DNA of 44,497 nucleotides from an uncultured Lactobacillus sp. (GTDB taxonomy: Bacteria > Bacillota > Bacilli > Lactobacillales > Lactobacillaceae). Of the stretch, positions 35,896 to 44,497 are shown one piece after another (within the stretch, counting starts at the first letter, position 1; every line of letters starts with the position of its first letter). Both the position numbers and the translations under genes were made by a program. The DNA lies in the NCBI GenBank assembly GCA_946479925.1, contig CAMLHK010000008.1:1-44497 (forward strand), read 5' to 3'. The notes beneath the pieces were generated by a model. That model had not been told where the DNA came from and searched no databases. It saw nothing but the letters and a program-made list of their open reading frames with translations.

Positions 35896-36861
35896 ATGAA
35901 AAAATTTCGTAAATATATCGGATTAATTGCTATTTGTTTGGCAGTCATGCTAATTGTCACTGCTTGTGCACAGAGTGGCGGAGCTAATAAGCCACCGACG
36001 GGCTTTATATATGGGTCGATTTATAAGTTTATTGGCAAGCCTATGCAAAATATCATGCTCTACTTTTCCAATATCATAGGTGGAGCAAATGGAGCTGGCT
36101 GGGCTATTATCTTGATGACCCTTGTAGTTAGAATGATTCTTTTGCCTCTAATGCTTAATCAACAAAAGAAATCAACTACACAACAAGAGAAAATGTCTCG
36201 TTTACAACCGCAGATGAAATTAATTCAGGATACTATGAAACGTAAGGATCTGAATCAGGATCAACAAATGACCTTGGCAGGTTGGCAGCGAGAACTCTAC
36301 TCTAAAAACCATTTATCTCTGACAGGTGGGATGGGTTGTTTGCCACTGATTATCCAGTTCCCTATTATGATTGGTATTTATGATGCTGTAATGTATTCCA
36401 AGAGCTTGGCTAGTTCGTCATTTTTCGGTATCTCCTTAAGTAGCAGATCAATTTCAGTCACGATTTTTGCTACAATTTTTGCTTTTGCACAAGGATATCT
36501 TTCATTGGTGGGAATTCCCCAAGAACAAAAGAAGCAGATGCAGTCAATGATGCTCATGAACCCTATTATGACACTCTTTATCTGTCTTTCCGTTTCAGGT
36601 TCCGTTGCCCTCTATTGGGCTGCCGGCAACTTTTTCTCTATTATTCAGCAATTGCTGGTAGCATATATCATCACGCCAAAAGTTAAAAAAGAAGTAGATG
36701 AAGAATTAAAGCGGGAACCTATTACTGAAGTAGTGACTAAAGAAAAAGTTAATGAATTGCTTAATTCACAAGTAAGTTCTCCAGTGCAAACTGAAGAAAC
36801 CAAAGAATTGCATGAATCCTTACGTAATCGTAACAAAGGTAAGCAACAAAAACGACCTTAA
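35896..36861 (+). CDS. yidC: Membrane protein insertase YidC, lipoprotein form
   Basis: A 321-residue YidC/OxaA/SpoIIIJ insertase. It starts with a lipoprotein signal (AVMLIVTAC, lipid-modified C24), then the five-segment conserved core. The basic cytoplasmic stretch QQKKSTTQQEKMSRLQPQMK follows segment 1, and GCLPLIIQFPIMIGIYDA marks segment 2. The C-terminal tail is charged and basic (ending GKQQKRP), as in YidC copies that contact ribosomes. Inserts membrane proteins alone or with SecYEG. Followed by a strong terminator. Confidence 0.95.
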   Translation: MKKFRKYIGLIAICLAVMLIVTACAQSGGANKPPTGFIYGSIYKFIGKPMQNIMLYFSNIIGGANGAGWAIILMTLVVRMILLPLMLNQQKKSTTQQEKMSRLQPQMKLIQDTMKRKDLNQDQQMTLAGWQRELYSKNHLSLTGGMGCLPLIIQFPIMIGIYDAVMYSKSLASSSFFGISLSSRSISVTIFATIFAFAQGYLSLVGIPQEQKKQMQSMMLMNPIMTLFICLSVSGSVALYWAAGNFFSIIQQLLVAYIITPKVKKEVDEELKREPITEVVTKEKVNELLNSQVSSPVQTEETKELHESLRNRNKGKQQKRP

Positions 36862-36873
36862 CTGATAAATAGC

Positions 36874-36945
36874 AAAAAAGACCTGTAGATGTCATGGTAT
36901 GTTTGTAACTCGACAAGCATTATAACAGACTTACAGGTCTTTTTT
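36874..36945. terminator. Bidirectional terminator between yidC and the histidine kinase gene
   Basis: AAAAAAGACCTGTA (36874-36887) pairs with TACAGGTCTTTTTT (36932-36945) around a 44-base loop. Works for the convergent transcripts. Confidence 0.8.
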
Positions 36946-36952
36946 ATTTATT

Positions 36953-38518
36953 TTATTTTTTACTTTTTTCCGCTTCTTCGCGCTTGCGCAGCCTTTCAGC
37001 CTGAGATTTCGAAAGAGCCGGGAAGTCCATCATAAACTGACTACCCTGTCCCTCAACAGAATCGACGCTAATTTTACCGTGATAACTAGTAACTAATTTT
37101 TGAGCAATTGATAAACCTAAGCCATTACCGCCTTTTTCTCTGGTTCTAGCTTTATCTACTCTATAAAAGCGGTTAAAGATTTTACTTTGTTCTTTTTTGG
37201 AAATTCCTTCGCCATAGTCTTGCACTATAATATGAACTTCATCCTGTGACAAGCCAGCCGACACATTCATTTCTTTACGATCCGTAGAATATTTAACACC
37301 GTTGTCAATTAATATGACAAGGAGTTGTTCCAAGTGGCCCTGGTAAATCTGAATTTCTGTATCTTGAGGCAGATCATCCATATCTAACCTGATAGTAAAA
37401 TCCTTGTGTACCAAAGACATATCACCAACCACTCGTTTTAACACCTCTGAAACCTTGGTAACTGCGTTAGGATACTGAACATTAATCTGCTCCGCACGAG
37501 TTAAATCCAGCATTTCCTGGATAAGATGCTGCATTCTTTTGGCTTCCTGCAGAGAAGCGTCGATAGATTCTGCTAAAATTTGGGGATCATCTTTACCCCA
37601 ACGCTTCAGCATATTTAGATGTCCTTCAATAACAGCAACAGGTGTGCGTAATTCGTGAGAAACATCTCCCACAAACTCTTTTTGTTGATCAATATAGCGT
37701 TGCATACGATCAAGCATCTGGTTGAATGAAACTGCCAGTTCCTGCAATTCATCATGACGGTGAAAATCCCTGATCCTGGCAGTACTATTAGGATCATCAT
37801 TTACTTCCAAAGCAACATGAGACATTTCCTTAATGGGCTTAACAATATCGCGCACTATTATATAAGCAACTAAAGTGAACAATATAACAGCTATCAACGA
37901 AATACGTACCATCCACTTTAACAAGTCCTTCATCAGACCGTTATAGTATGACATTTTATTTTCAACAATAATATAGCCTGTAACTTTACCGGATTTAGCT
38001 GATCTCACTTTTTGATAAGTTAGTAGTTCCTGTTTGCGACTTTTAGTGACACGTGACATTTTATAATCATCCCGAAACTTTTTAAAAGTCGGGATTTTAC
38101 CGCCATTATCAAAAACATCTTCTCCGTGTAAATTATAAACTACTACATTTAAATCAGGATTAGTTAATGAAGATAATAGGTCATCATTGAAAGCTCTATT
38201 GCCCTGTTGGTCAGATCTAATTGGCGGATTACCTCTCATTACTTCTCTAGCTGACGGTGTGAGGGCAAAAGAAACATTAGCAATCTGCAATTCAGTTGGA
38301 ATCCGTGTCAAACTACTATTAAGTTTAGATATCATTTCATTTGAGGTCTGCTTTTGCTGAACCATGGATTGCTGGCCCACAAATGAATATATTATCACAG
38401 AAAATACAACAAAAGAGACCATAATTGTCAAAGCCACGACAGTTACCCATCTCACAACAAGAGATGAGTGTTTGGTCTCCTTTTTGTTTTTGTTTTTATT
38501 CCTTTTCATCGTCCTCAT
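36953..38518 (-). CDS. Two-component sensor histidine kinase, OmpR-partner type
   Basis: About 521 residues. Two membrane segments (about 24-48 and 205-225) flank an extracytoplasmic sensor of some 150 residues, then HAMP, a HisKA domain with phosphoacceptor H288 in VSHELRTPVAV, and a HATPase domain with N box LIDNGVKYS, G1 DYGEGISKKE and G2 GNGLGLSIA. The gene overlaps the response regulator end by about 20 bases, so synthesis is coupled. Two ATGs, 38516-38518 and 38507-38509, are possible; the second has GAGG before it. It resembles the ArlS/LisK type of envelope- or acid-stress sensor, but the signal is unknown. Confidence 0.92.
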   Translation of the reverse strand: MRTMKRNKNKNKKETKHSSLVVRWVTVVALTIMVSFVVFSVIIYSFVGQQSMVQQKQTSNEMISKLNSSLTRIPTELQIANVSFALTPSAREVMRGNPPIRSDQQGNRAFNDDLLSSLTNPDLNVVVYNLHGEDVFDNGGKIPTFKKFRDDYKMSRVTKSRKQELLTYQKVRSAKSGKVTGYIIVENKMSYYNGLMKDLLKWMVRISLIAVILFTLVAYIIVRDIVKPIKEMSHVALEVNDDPNSTARIRDFHRHDELQELAVSFNQMLDRMQRYIDQQKEFVGDVSHELRTPVAVIEGHLNMLKRWGKDDPQILAESIDASLQEAKRMQHLIQEMLDLTRAEQINVQYPNAVTKVSEVLKRVVGDMSLVHKDFTIRLDMDDLPQDTEIQIYQGHLEQLLVILIDNGVKYSTDRKEMNVSAGLSQDEVHIIVQDYGEGISKKEQSKIFNRFYRVDKARTREKGGNGLGLSIAQKLVTSYHGKISVDSVEGQGSQFMMDFPALSKSQAERLRKREEAEKSKK

Positions 38519-39209
38519 CTCTTACCATGTATCCAGTTCCCCGAACTGTTTTGATATATGATTGCTTACCGGGAACGTCAATTTTATTGCGCAAATAACG
38601 CACATAAACTTCTACCACATTAGTTTCAATGTTTGAACCGGGACCCCAAATCTTAGCGAGCAGTTGGTCACGGCTGACAACATTATTCTTATTCTTAATC
38701 AAAGTCATTAACAAGTTATATTCACGCTTAGTCAGATCAACTGCTTTGCCATCACCACGGCGAACAATTCTATTTGCGGTCTCAATTGTAAGATCTTTAA
38801 ACTTTACAACCTTTTTCTCTATTGAATCGTCCGAAGCATCTTTTTCGATTTTTACTCGGCGTAAAACTGCACGCAGACGAGCTAAAAGCTCTTCAATCGC
38901 AAATGGCTTAACAATATAATCATCAGCACCATGATCAAGACCCGAAACGCGATCAATGACGGAATCACGGGCGGTCATCATTATGATAGGAGTACTTTTG
39001 ACTTGACGCACTCTGCGAGCTATTTCCAAGCCATTCAGGTCAGGCAGCATCAAGTCTAACAAAATCGCATCAAAGTCTTCTTTTAACGCTAAGTCCAAAG
39101 CTTTGCGTCCGTTGCCTTCAACAACTGTGTCATACTTTTCGTGTTTTAGTTCCAGCTCAACGAAACGTGCCAAATTCTTTTCATCTTCAACAATTAAGAT
39201 TCTTGCCAT
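38496..39209 (-). CDS. OmpR-family response regulator
   Basis: A 237-residue regulator: receiver domain (1-120) with phosphoacceptor D52 in ILLDLMLPD, conserved TARDS (about 78) and KPFAIEELLARL, and a C-terminal winged-helix domain containing DLTKREYNLLMTL and VVEVYVRYLRNKID. AAAGGA precedes the ATG. Its operon begins after a terminator at 39307-39337; two short palindromes lie between that terminator and the start and could be autoregulatory sites. Resembles ArlR/LisR/CsrR type regulators. Confidence 0.95.
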   Translation of the reverse strand: MARILIVEDEKNLARFVELELKHEKYDTVVEGNGRKALDLALKEDFDAILLDLMLPDLNGLEIARRVRQVKSTPIIMMTARDSVIDRVSGLDHGADDYIVKPFAIEELLARLRAVLRRVKIEKDASDDSIEKKVVKFKDLTIETANRIVRRGDGKAVDLTKREYNLLMTLIKNKNNVVSRDQLLAKIWGPGSNIETNVVEVYVRYLRNKIDVPGKQSYIKTVRGTGYMVRDEDDEKE

Positions 39210-39256
39210 TTTTATTCATCCTTTTTAAAATTTAATTTTGATTAATTTAATTTATA

Positions 39257-39298
39257 TTGTTATTAACAAGTAAAGCATACTTTAAAAGTGCTTTTAAA
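39257..39298 (-). promoter_or_regulatory. Two palindromes upstream of the response regulator gene
   Basis: TTGTTATTAACAA (39257-39269; 6-base arms, one central base) and TTTAAAAG-TG-CTTTTAAA (39281-39298; perfect 8-base arms) lie in the promoter region of the two-component operon. They could be operator sites for autoregulation, or chance in AT-rich DNA; no factor can be named. Confidence 0.35.
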
Positions 39299-39306
39299 AC
39301 AAGATT

Positions 39307-39337
39307 AAAAACCAGCATTTTGCTAATACTGATTTTT
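39307..39337 (-). terminator. Terminator of the yqeG-to-DUF177 operon
   Basis: On the minus strand AAAAATCAGTATT / AATGCTGGTTTTT forms a 13-bp stem with G-U pairs, followed by a T-rich stretch. Located eight bases past the DUF177 stop. Confidence 0.65.
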
Positions 39338-39345
39338 TAACTAAT

Positions 39346-39918
39346 TTAATTATCATTATTTCCGTTATGAATCTTTTCATTATTTTCTTTAAAAAGATCT
39401 TTTAATTTAGCAAAAGCAGGATTGATTTGATCATCTTTCTTTTTATTAAAATCTTTTTCCGAAATGACTCTCCAACCTTTTCCTTCAGGATAAATGCCCT
39501 GTTCTTGCTCATTGGTAGTTAAAATTGTTGTTGGGATATTTAGTAAAATGTTATCCTCAATTGCTTTTTGCAGATCAATAACTTCGTGCTCGACTTTGAC
39601 AATCGGAATATGACTCTCATCAATCTCTTCTTTAGCTATCTCAACATCTGTATAATTTTCACTAAAATGAAAATCTTCTTTAAACTTAACAGGATCTAAG
39701 CTGCGACTGGATGGTACTATAAGATCTGCTTGTACCTGAAAATTGCCAGTGACAAATGGTTGATTATAAAATAAATCTCCTGTCACTAAAACTCTATCAA
39801 CTTGATAGACTAAACCATGACTTCGCTTAATGAAATCATCTGCTACCTGCAAATCGCATTCAATATGAGTTACAGGTTCCTTACTATATTTGATCTGCGA
39901 ATAATTCAGTTTTAACAT
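39346..39918 (-). CDS. DUF177 / YceD-family protein
   Basis: A 190-residue protein of the DUF177 (YceD) family, recognisable by LVTGDLFYNQPFVTGNFQVQADLIVPSSRSLDP, in two parts around residues 45-77, and the DLQKAIEDNILLNIPT segment near 120. Family members often precede rpmF and may have a role in large-subunit rRNA; here the next gene downstream is a regulator, not rpmF. It directly abuts tmcAL and ends the seven-gene operon. Confidence 0.82.
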   Translation of the reverse strand: MLKLNYSQIKYSKEPVTHIECDLQVADDFIKRSHGLVYQVDRVLVTGDLFYNQPFVTGNFQVQADLIVPSSRSLDPVKFKEDFHFSENYTDVEIAKEEIDESHIPIVKVEHEVIDLQKAIEDNILLNIPTTILTTNEQEQGIYPEGKGWRVISEKDFNKKKDDQINPAFAKLKDLFKENNEKIHNGNNDN

Positions 39919-41073
39919 TTAGACCTCCAATGGACGACGGCCAAAGTTTTGATCCACTTGCAGCAGTTGTTCAAAAAAGCGGTCAACTCGAAGTTGCAGC
40001 CTCATTGAGCCACTTTGAGTATTTTTTTGATCAACTTTAGAAATGATATCTGCAGGGGTTTCTTTTCTAATCCGTTTAAGATATTTCCTACCTACTTTAC
40101 TGTATCCCAATAGCAAAAGTGATTCATGATTAAAACTGTCAATCATATCCTCTTGGGTCACATTCATCAAAGTATATAAACTTAGTCGACGCAAGCGTGA
40201 ATACGTATACCGTTTCGATTTTACTCTACGTAAAAACTCAGTAAATGTTTGTGCAGTATGTATCTCCTGCTTCATTTTATATTCCAGGCCTTCACTCATC
40301 TGATATATATTCTGCAATTCTGAAATTGAAGAGGATTCTAACCTGTATTTTAAAAATGGAAACAGCAGATTCCAATTGGGATATTTTTTTTGTTTAAAAA
40401 GTAATTTTACTTCTTTTTTAGGCATCCATTCTTCTAATGTAGAACTAACTTCATTATGCAAAATCATATTGCGAATTGCACTTGCGCTTTGAACTACCTT
40501 ATTACTTTGTAAAACATCGTCATGACCTGCTCCGATGCGGTTAATTGGATGTAAAACTAGAGGAGTACCTAAATTATGGTTGGCTACTGCATAAGCTAAA
40601 GCCAAAATCGCATTAGGTTCACTAACTTCATGACCAACTTCACGTGCTACCATCTGATTATATTGAGTTGAATAAGTCTGACTGTAATCATTAAAGTCCA
40701 TGTGACTTTGAGGAATTTCCGCAATTTTACTACCCAAATAAGCATAATTTTGAGTAGCATCTTCAACTCCAAAAATTAAATCAGTAACGCCCACTTTTAC
40801 CAATTGGTCGATGCTGCCGAGTGCAAATAAATCTGCAGGCTCAACTGAAGTGGAAAATGGCAGTTCAAATACCAAGTCAGCGCCACTAGCAAGTGCTGTC
40901 TGGGCGCGAGTCCACTTATCCATTATTGCCATTTCGCCGCGTTGAACGTAATTTCCAGACATGACGACAATGATCGGGTCTTTGCTTCCAGCTATATAAC
41001 GAGCCTGATTCATTAAGAATTCATGCCCACTGTGAAAGGGATTATATTCTGCAATGATCCCAACTACACTCAT
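39919..41073 (-). CDS. tmcAL: tRNA(Met) cytidine acetate ligase (YlbM)
   Basis: A 384-residue enzyme of the nucleotidyltransferase superfamily that forms acetyl-AMP from acetate and ATP and acetylates the wobble cytidine of elongator tRNA-Met. The HxGH motif is in [16 protein letters not shown] at the N-terminus, followed by [17 protein letters not shown] and [10 protein letters not shown] around 180, typical of YlbM. Six bases behind rsfS and contiguous with DUF177. Confidence 0.92.
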   Translation of the reverse strand: MSVVGIIAEYNPFHSGHEFLMNQARYIAGSKDPIIVVMSGNYVQRGEMAIMDKWTRAQTALASGADLVFELPFSTSVEPADLFALGSIDQLVKVGVTDLIFGVEDATQNYAYLGSKIAEIPQSHMDFNDYSQTYSTQYNQMVAREVGHEVSEPNAILALAYAVANHNLGTPLVLHPINRIGAGHDDVLQSNKVVQSASAIRNMILHNEVSSTLEEWMPKKEVKLLFKQKKYPNWNLLFPFLKYRLESSSISELQNIYQMSEGLEYKMKQEIHTAQTFTEFLRRVKSKRYTYSRLRRLSLYTLMNVTQEDMIDSFNHESLLLLGYSKVGRKYLKRIRKETPADIISKVDQKNTQSGSMRLQLRVDRFFEQLLQVDQNFGRRPLEV

Positions 41074-41079
41074 GGTTAG

Positions 41080-41427
41080 CTAATCTTCCTTTAATTCTAA
41101 TTTTTTACCATTGACCCATAATTTTTCAACATTATAAAAATCACGAGCATCTTCAGTAAAAACATTTACGACAACATCGCCCAAGTCAAGTAAAAGCCAG
41201 TTGGATTCACTCGTACCTTCAACACGGTAATCATAATAATTATGTTTGTGAGCTTCGTCAATAATTGCATTGGCTATTGCGTGCAACTGTCTGTTTGAGC
41301 CCGCACTAGTAACTACGTAATAATCTGCTAAAATACTATGTCCTTGCATATCGTAAGCTACTGTATCTTCTCCATGACGGTCGCTAATTGCTTTTAAAGT
41401 AAAAGTCAATAATTCTTTGCTAGTCAT
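41080..41427 (-). CDS. rsfS: Ribosome silencing factor RsfS
   Basis: A 115-residue member of the RsfS/YbeB/Iojap family that binds L14 and blocks subunit joining when nutrients are short. The DYYVVTSAGSNRQLHAIA segment (about 31-48) and the SNWLLLDLGDVVVNVFT segment (about 75-91) are characteristic. Eight bases after yqeK, in the standard order nadD-yqeK-rsfS. Confidence 0.95.
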   Translation of the reverse strand: MTSKELLTFTLKAISDRHGEDTVAYDMQGHSILADYYVVTSAGSNRQLHAIANAIIDEAHKHNYYDYRVEGTSESNWLLLDLGDVVVNVFTEDARDFYNVEKLWVNGKKLELKED

Positions 41428-41435
41428 TTTTCTCC

Positions 41436-42032
41436 TTATTCATTAATACCCCAAACGTTATATGCGTCTAAAGTACGGGGATAGATTTTATTTCTTTTAT
41501 CAATTAAAAATTTAAGAGTGTGTGCTAACTGGTAGCCAACTCCCTGGTTAATATTAGCATAAGTTATTTTACGCGCTTCTTCAACACCTGGAAATGATCT
41601 GCCTGGTTCAATATAATCAGCCATGAACACAATTTTATCTAAAGTTGTCATTTCAACGTCAGCAGTAGTATGTTTGCGGACTGCAGTTAGTATTTCCGGA
41701 TCATTAATCTTTAAATCTCTTTGGATAAAATAGGTACCGACAATACCGTGCCAAATGCTCCGATTCCAATTTAACAGTTCCTGATCGAAGCCTTGTGTTT
41801 TAATCACTTCACGATATTCATCAACTGCAACTTGTTTAGCATAATCATGAATAAACCCGGCTAAAGCTGCCTTATCTACATCATAGTGGTTAAGCTCGGC
41901 CAATTTACGTGCAGTTTTACTGACTCCTATACAGTGTTCAAAGCGGTCAGCAGTCATATTGCTCTTTTCCTTAGCAATAATTTCAGAACTTGATAAAGAA
42001 GAATATGTTTTCTTAAATACTAAATCAGTCAT
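41436..42032 (-). CDS. yqeK: YqeK-family HD hydrolase (probable Ap4A hydrolase)
   Basis: A 198-residue HD-domain protein. Metal ligands are in HCIGVSKTARKLA (about 28-40) and FIHDYAKQV (about 59-67), with FMADYIEPGR near 130. YqeK homologues hydrolyse diadenosine tetraphosphate symmetrically. The start is the ATG at 42030-42032 (MTDLVFKK), overlapping the end of nadD by eight bases with AAGGG upstream; the longer frame inside nadD is rejected. Confidence 0.93.
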   Translation of the reverse strand: MTDLVFKKTYSSLSSSEIIAKEKSNMTADRFEHCIGVSKTARKLAELNHYDVDKAALAGFIHDYAKQVAVDEYREVIKTQGFDQELLNWNRSIWHGIVGTYFIQRDLKINDPEILTAVRKHTTADVEMTTLDKIVFMADYIEPGRSFPGVEEARKITYANINQGVGYQLAHTLKFLIDKRNKIYPRTLDAYNVWGINE

Positions 42033-42666
42033 GATATAAACCCTTTTTATGAATATAATTTCTAACTGTATCAGGTACCAGATATCTGATTGAACCTCCA
42101 ATTGCAATCGTTTGTCTAATCAAAGTCGAACTAATATCTATAGCTGGAGAATCAACCCAAATCATCGGCAATTTTGCTTTCTGAGGATAACCAGCCCTTT
42201 GAACACCCACTAAGGTTGCTAATTGAGCCAACTTTGTTGGTTCCTTCCATTCACCTAAATTATTGACTTGGTCACTACCCATGATCAAGTAATAATGGTT
42301 TTCAGGCTGAGTTTCACGTAAATATCTTAATGTGTCTACAGTATAAGATACTCCTCCACGATATAATTCAAACAGTTTTACCTGAAAACGGGGATTGTCT
42401 TGAGTACCTAACTCCAACATATTTGCCCTATCTTGAGCAGAAACACTGGGTTCATTTTTTAGCGGGGGCACATTAGTAGGAATAAACCAAATTTCATCTA
42501 AGTGTAATTTAGTCAATACCTGTTCAGCCACTATCAAATGGCCGATATGAATAGGATTAAAAGTTCCACCAAAAATTCCGATCTGGCGACCCTTTTTAGG
42601 TGTCAATTTTTCTTCCGCTACAGCCACAGTAGGTGTTTTTTGATAATTTTTTGCAATAGCAATCAT
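42025..42666 (-). CDS. nadD: Nicotinate-nucleotide adenylyltransferase
   Basis: A 213-residue enzyme that makes deamido-NAD from nicotinate mononucleotide and ATP. The nucleotidyltransferase motif GGTFNPIHIGHL lies at about residues 34-45 and the second motif ISSTLIR near 180. The N-terminal 25 residues before QIGIFGGTF are longer than in Bacillus NadD (which starts at about that point), so a later start cannot be excluded, but an obvious alternative is not seen. Overlaps yqeK; eight bases after yqeH. Confidence 0.93.
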   Translation of the reverse strand: MIAIAKNYQKTPTVAVAEEKLTPKKGRQIGIFGGTFNPIHIGHLIVAEQVLTKLHLDEIWFIPTNVPPLKNEPSVSAQDRANMLELGTQDNPRFQVKLFELYRGGVSYTVDTLRYLRETQPENHYYLIMGSDQVNNLGEWKEPTKLAQLATLVGVQRAGYPQKAKLPMIWVDSPAIDISSTLIRQTIAIGGSIRYLVPDTVRNYIHKKGLYHD

Positions 42667-42674
42667 TATATCCT

Positions 42675-43790
42675 CTAAATTAAAGCTCGTCTAATACCCA
42701 GTCCGATTTTACCAGGTGTATAAATTTTAACTAAACAATCTGCAGGAACTGTAATAAAACCAATTCCTCCAAAAAGCAAGTCGCTTTTACTACCAGTATG
42801 ATATTCCTGACCCTTTAAAAGAGGCAGTTTATCACTTTTGGCAGGTGGACTAAGTAATTCACCAATATGCTTTTCGTAAAAGCTGTCCGCGTTTTCGGTT
42901 TTAGTTCTGTGAATATACAATCCGCGTGCTGCATAAACTGTAAAACTTGCTTTTTTTCCTTTTAAATAGTCAACTCTGCCCAGACCAGCCAAAAATAAAC
43001 TGTTTCCCGGACTAAGCTGAAAAGTAACCGGCTTAAGCTGTTTTTGAGGCGATATTAACTCCAGTTCCTGGGTGTTTAAGTGCGTGGCCAACTGATTCTT
43101 AGTCAAAATACCTGGTGTATCAACTAAAAAGTGACCATTCGTTAGCGGAATTGCAATCTTATCAAGCGTGGTCCCGGGAAAACGTGAAGTAGTAATCAAA
43201 TTTTGAATATCACCCATTTGCTCAATAATAGCATTAAGAAGAGTTGACTTTCCAACATTAGTCGTTCCGACAAAGTAGACATCTTGATCTCGGGAATTAT
43301 GATCTAGGTAACTTATTAATTCCGGCAAGTTCTTTTTATTTTTAGCACTGACCAAAAAGATTTTTTTAGGGTATAATCCCATCCTATTAGCCTCTTGCCT
43401 CATCCAATCTTTAATTTTGCTTTGACGAGAATTCTGGGGAAAGAGATCAAATTTATTGCCCACTAAAATAAAATCATTATTACCTATAAAACGCTTGAGA
43501 GCCGAAAGCAAAGAGTTAGTAAAATCAAACAGATCTACCACATTAACGACCAAAGCTTTTTTTTCTGCTAACGAATTCAATAACTTTAAAAAGTCATCAT
43601 TGTCCGCTTTGACTGGCATAATCTCATTATAATGACGCAAACGAAAGCAACGTTGACAATAAACGTCATTATCCTCATCTTTGCTTTCTCTTGCCTGCTT
43701 TAAACGTGCAGCCGGAAGATAACCGGCTTCTTCTACATTATCAGATTGAAGAACAGCACCACAACCAATACATATAATTTGGTCATCCAT
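42675..43790 (-). CDS. yqeH: Ribosome biogenesis GTPase YqeH
   Basis: A 371-residue circularly permuted GTPase needed for 30S assembly. The N-terminal zinc finger has CIGCGAVLQ and CQRCFRLRHYN. The GTPase motifs appear in the permuted order G4 (VGNKFDLF) before G1 (GTTNVGKSTLLN), then G2/G3 (FPGTTLDK, DTPGIL). The start is the ATG at 43788-43790 with AAGGAG upstream; the longer frame to 43895 lies inside yqeG and is rejected. It overlaps the yqeG stop by eight bases. Confidence 0.95.
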   Translation of the reverse strand: MDDQIICIGCGAVLQSDNVEEAGYLPAARLKQARESKDEDNDVYCQRCFRLRHYNEIMPVKADNDDFLKLLNSLAEKKALVVNVVDLFDFTNSLLSALKRFIGNNDFILVGNKFDLFPQNSRQSKIKDWMRQEANRMGLYPKKIFLVSAKNKKNLPELISYLDHNSRDQDVYFVGTTNVGKSTLLNAIIEQMGDIQNLITTSRFPGTTLDKIAIPLTNGHFLVDTPGILTKNQLATHLNTQELELISPQKQLKPVTFQLSPGNSLFLAGLGRVDYLKGKKASFTVYAARGLYIHRTKTENADSFYEKHIGELLSPPAKSDKLPLLKGQEYHTGSKSDLLFGGIGFITVPADCLVKIYTPGKIGLGIRRALI

Positions 43791-44307
43791 TTTTGATAGT
43801 CTCCTTAAATTTAACGGGATGTGATAAGCCCAAAAGGAAAAAAATAATTTTTTCAAAAAAACGATTAATTCGGGTATTCCATTTATCAGTTTCAATAAGA
43901 GGTTTTACTAACACCGATTCTACCCCAGCTAGATTTCCTGCCTGAATATCAGTAATTAACTGATCTCCCACCATCATGACTTGTTCTTTTCTTAAACCCA
44001 TACTTTTCCTTTTGCGGGTGATCGCAAAAGGCAGTGGTTTTTTGGATTTGGCAACAAAGTCTATATGATAAGGATTCAATACTTTACCCACTCTTTCAGC
44101 ATTGTTATTAGAAATCACAACAAGCTTAATTTTAGCATGCTCTAACTTCTTATTGAAACTATTCATTTTTTCTGCAGTTTCAAACTCGTTCCAAGCCAAA
44201 AGAGTATTATCTAAATCTGAAAAAACAGCTTTGATGCCCATTTTATGCAACTCAGCAGTATTTAAATGATAAATTGTATCAATCGTGTAGCGTGGTCTGA
44301 ATAACAT
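43783..44307 (-). CDS. yqeG: YqeG-family HAD-type phosphatase
   Basis: A 174-residue HAD phosphatase of class IIIA. Motif I is SDLDNTLLAWN (about residues 32-42), motif II VVISNNN (about 63-69), and motif III/IV KKPLPFAI and MMVGDQLITDIQAGNL. It almost always heads the yqeG-yqeH cluster and may act in ribosome assembly or phospholipid (PGP phosphatase) metabolism. An AAGGGA site precedes the ATG. First gene of the operon running to DUF177, downstream of the rplT terminator. Confidence 0.93.
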   Translation of the reverse strand: MLFRPRYTIDTIYHLNTAELHKMGIKAVFSDLDNTLLAWNEFETAEKMNSFNKKLEHAKIKLVVISNNNAERVGKVLNPYHIDFVAKSKKPLPFAITRKRKSMGLRKEQVMMVGDQLITDIQAGNLAGVESVLVKPLIETDKWNTRINRFFEKIIFFLLGLSHPVKFKETIKNG

Positions 44308-44385
44308 GCAAAATTCCCTTCATCTATATCCATTGCACTAGTTTAATATACCAAATTATCAGCTGCAAGTGCTAAATTTTGACAT

Positions 44386-44411
44386 AAAAAAACAGCGCCA
44401 TAAGCGCTATT
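44386..44411 (-). terminator. Terminator of the rplT transcript
   Basis: On the minus strand AATAGCGC and GCGCTGTT form an 8-bp stem with one wobble pair, followed by TTTTTTT. It begins five bases past the rplT stop. Confidence 0.85.
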
Positions 44412-44415
44412 TTGG

Positions 44416-44497
44416 TTAATTTAAAGCCTTCTTAGCAGTTTTTGCTAATTTTGCAAAGGTCTTTGAATCGTTATAAGCAATATCAGCTAACATCTTA
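44416..44497 (-). CDS. rplT: 50S ribosomal protein L20, C-terminal end (partial)
   Basis: The 26 codons before the stop read KMLADIAYNDSKTFAKLAKT then AKKALN, which matches the C-terminus of L20 (typically RKMLAEIA..D...F..L...AK). The gene runs off the right edge. Its position fits infC-rpmI-rplT upstream of yqeG, a usual order in lactobacilli. Confidence 0.88.
   Translation of the reverse strand, partial: KMLADIAYNDSKTFAKLAKTAKKALN

Overview
The window looks like a chromosomal segment of a low-GC Gram-positive lactic acid bacterium, most likely Lactobacillus in the narrow sense. Supporting signs are a large PepX peptidase, a pyr operon that includes carAB and carries PyrR attenuators, a phenylalanine T-box ahead of pheST, and the order rplT-yqeG-yqeH-nadD-yqeK-rsfS-tmcAL-DUF177. 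No insertion sequence, phage gene, CRISPR array, tRNA or rRNA gene was seen.

Layout. 1-1995: the end of an unrecognised membrane-protein gene, then a compact regulatory leader and a stand-alone PTS EIIC_2-type membrane protein. The leader is the most interesting feature. It has a promoter, a 23-codon ORF with six consecutive aromatic codons (YYFWYF), and overlapping complementary segments that can form a terminator or an antiterminator just before the transporter gene. 2002-6122: an accessory block with an amidohydrolase, an MFS transporter and a membrane-anchored LuxR-type regulator. 6252-9194: an ArsC/Spx-like protein and PepX. 9206-19158: the complete route to UMP, split into carB-carA-pyrC-pyrB-pyrR and pyrD on the minus strand and divergent pyrF-pyrE on the plus strand. 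Three PyrR-type attenuators precede pyrR, pyrB and pyrF. 19179-24783: an MFS transporter, glnA under a perfect GlnR/TnrA box but without an adjacent glnR, the ynbB-type PLP enzyme, miaA and a rhodanese-like protein.

24816-28683: the yqgQ, rhomboid, 5-formyl-THF cyclo-ligase, rpmG and class B PBP cluster. 28896-34587: a BadF-type sugar kinase, greA, pheST with its T-box, and a cysteine-rich HxlR regulator. 34666-36861: a SpoU-type rRNA methyltransferase, acylphosphatase and a lipoprotein YidC. 36953-39209: an OmpR-type two-component system. 39346-44307: a tightly packed seven-gene operon for ribosome assembly, NAD synthesis and tRNA modification. 44416-44497: the C-terminus of rplT.

Most of the window is housekeeping with classical RNA control (PyrR, T-box, intrinsic terminators). 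The likely novelty lies in the first 2 kb, where translation of an aromatic-rich leader peptide appears set up to control a transporter not previously tied, to my knowledge, to aromatic amino acids. Many automatically chosen gene starts were moved downstream here because the longer versions run through terminators or lack a ribosome binding site.
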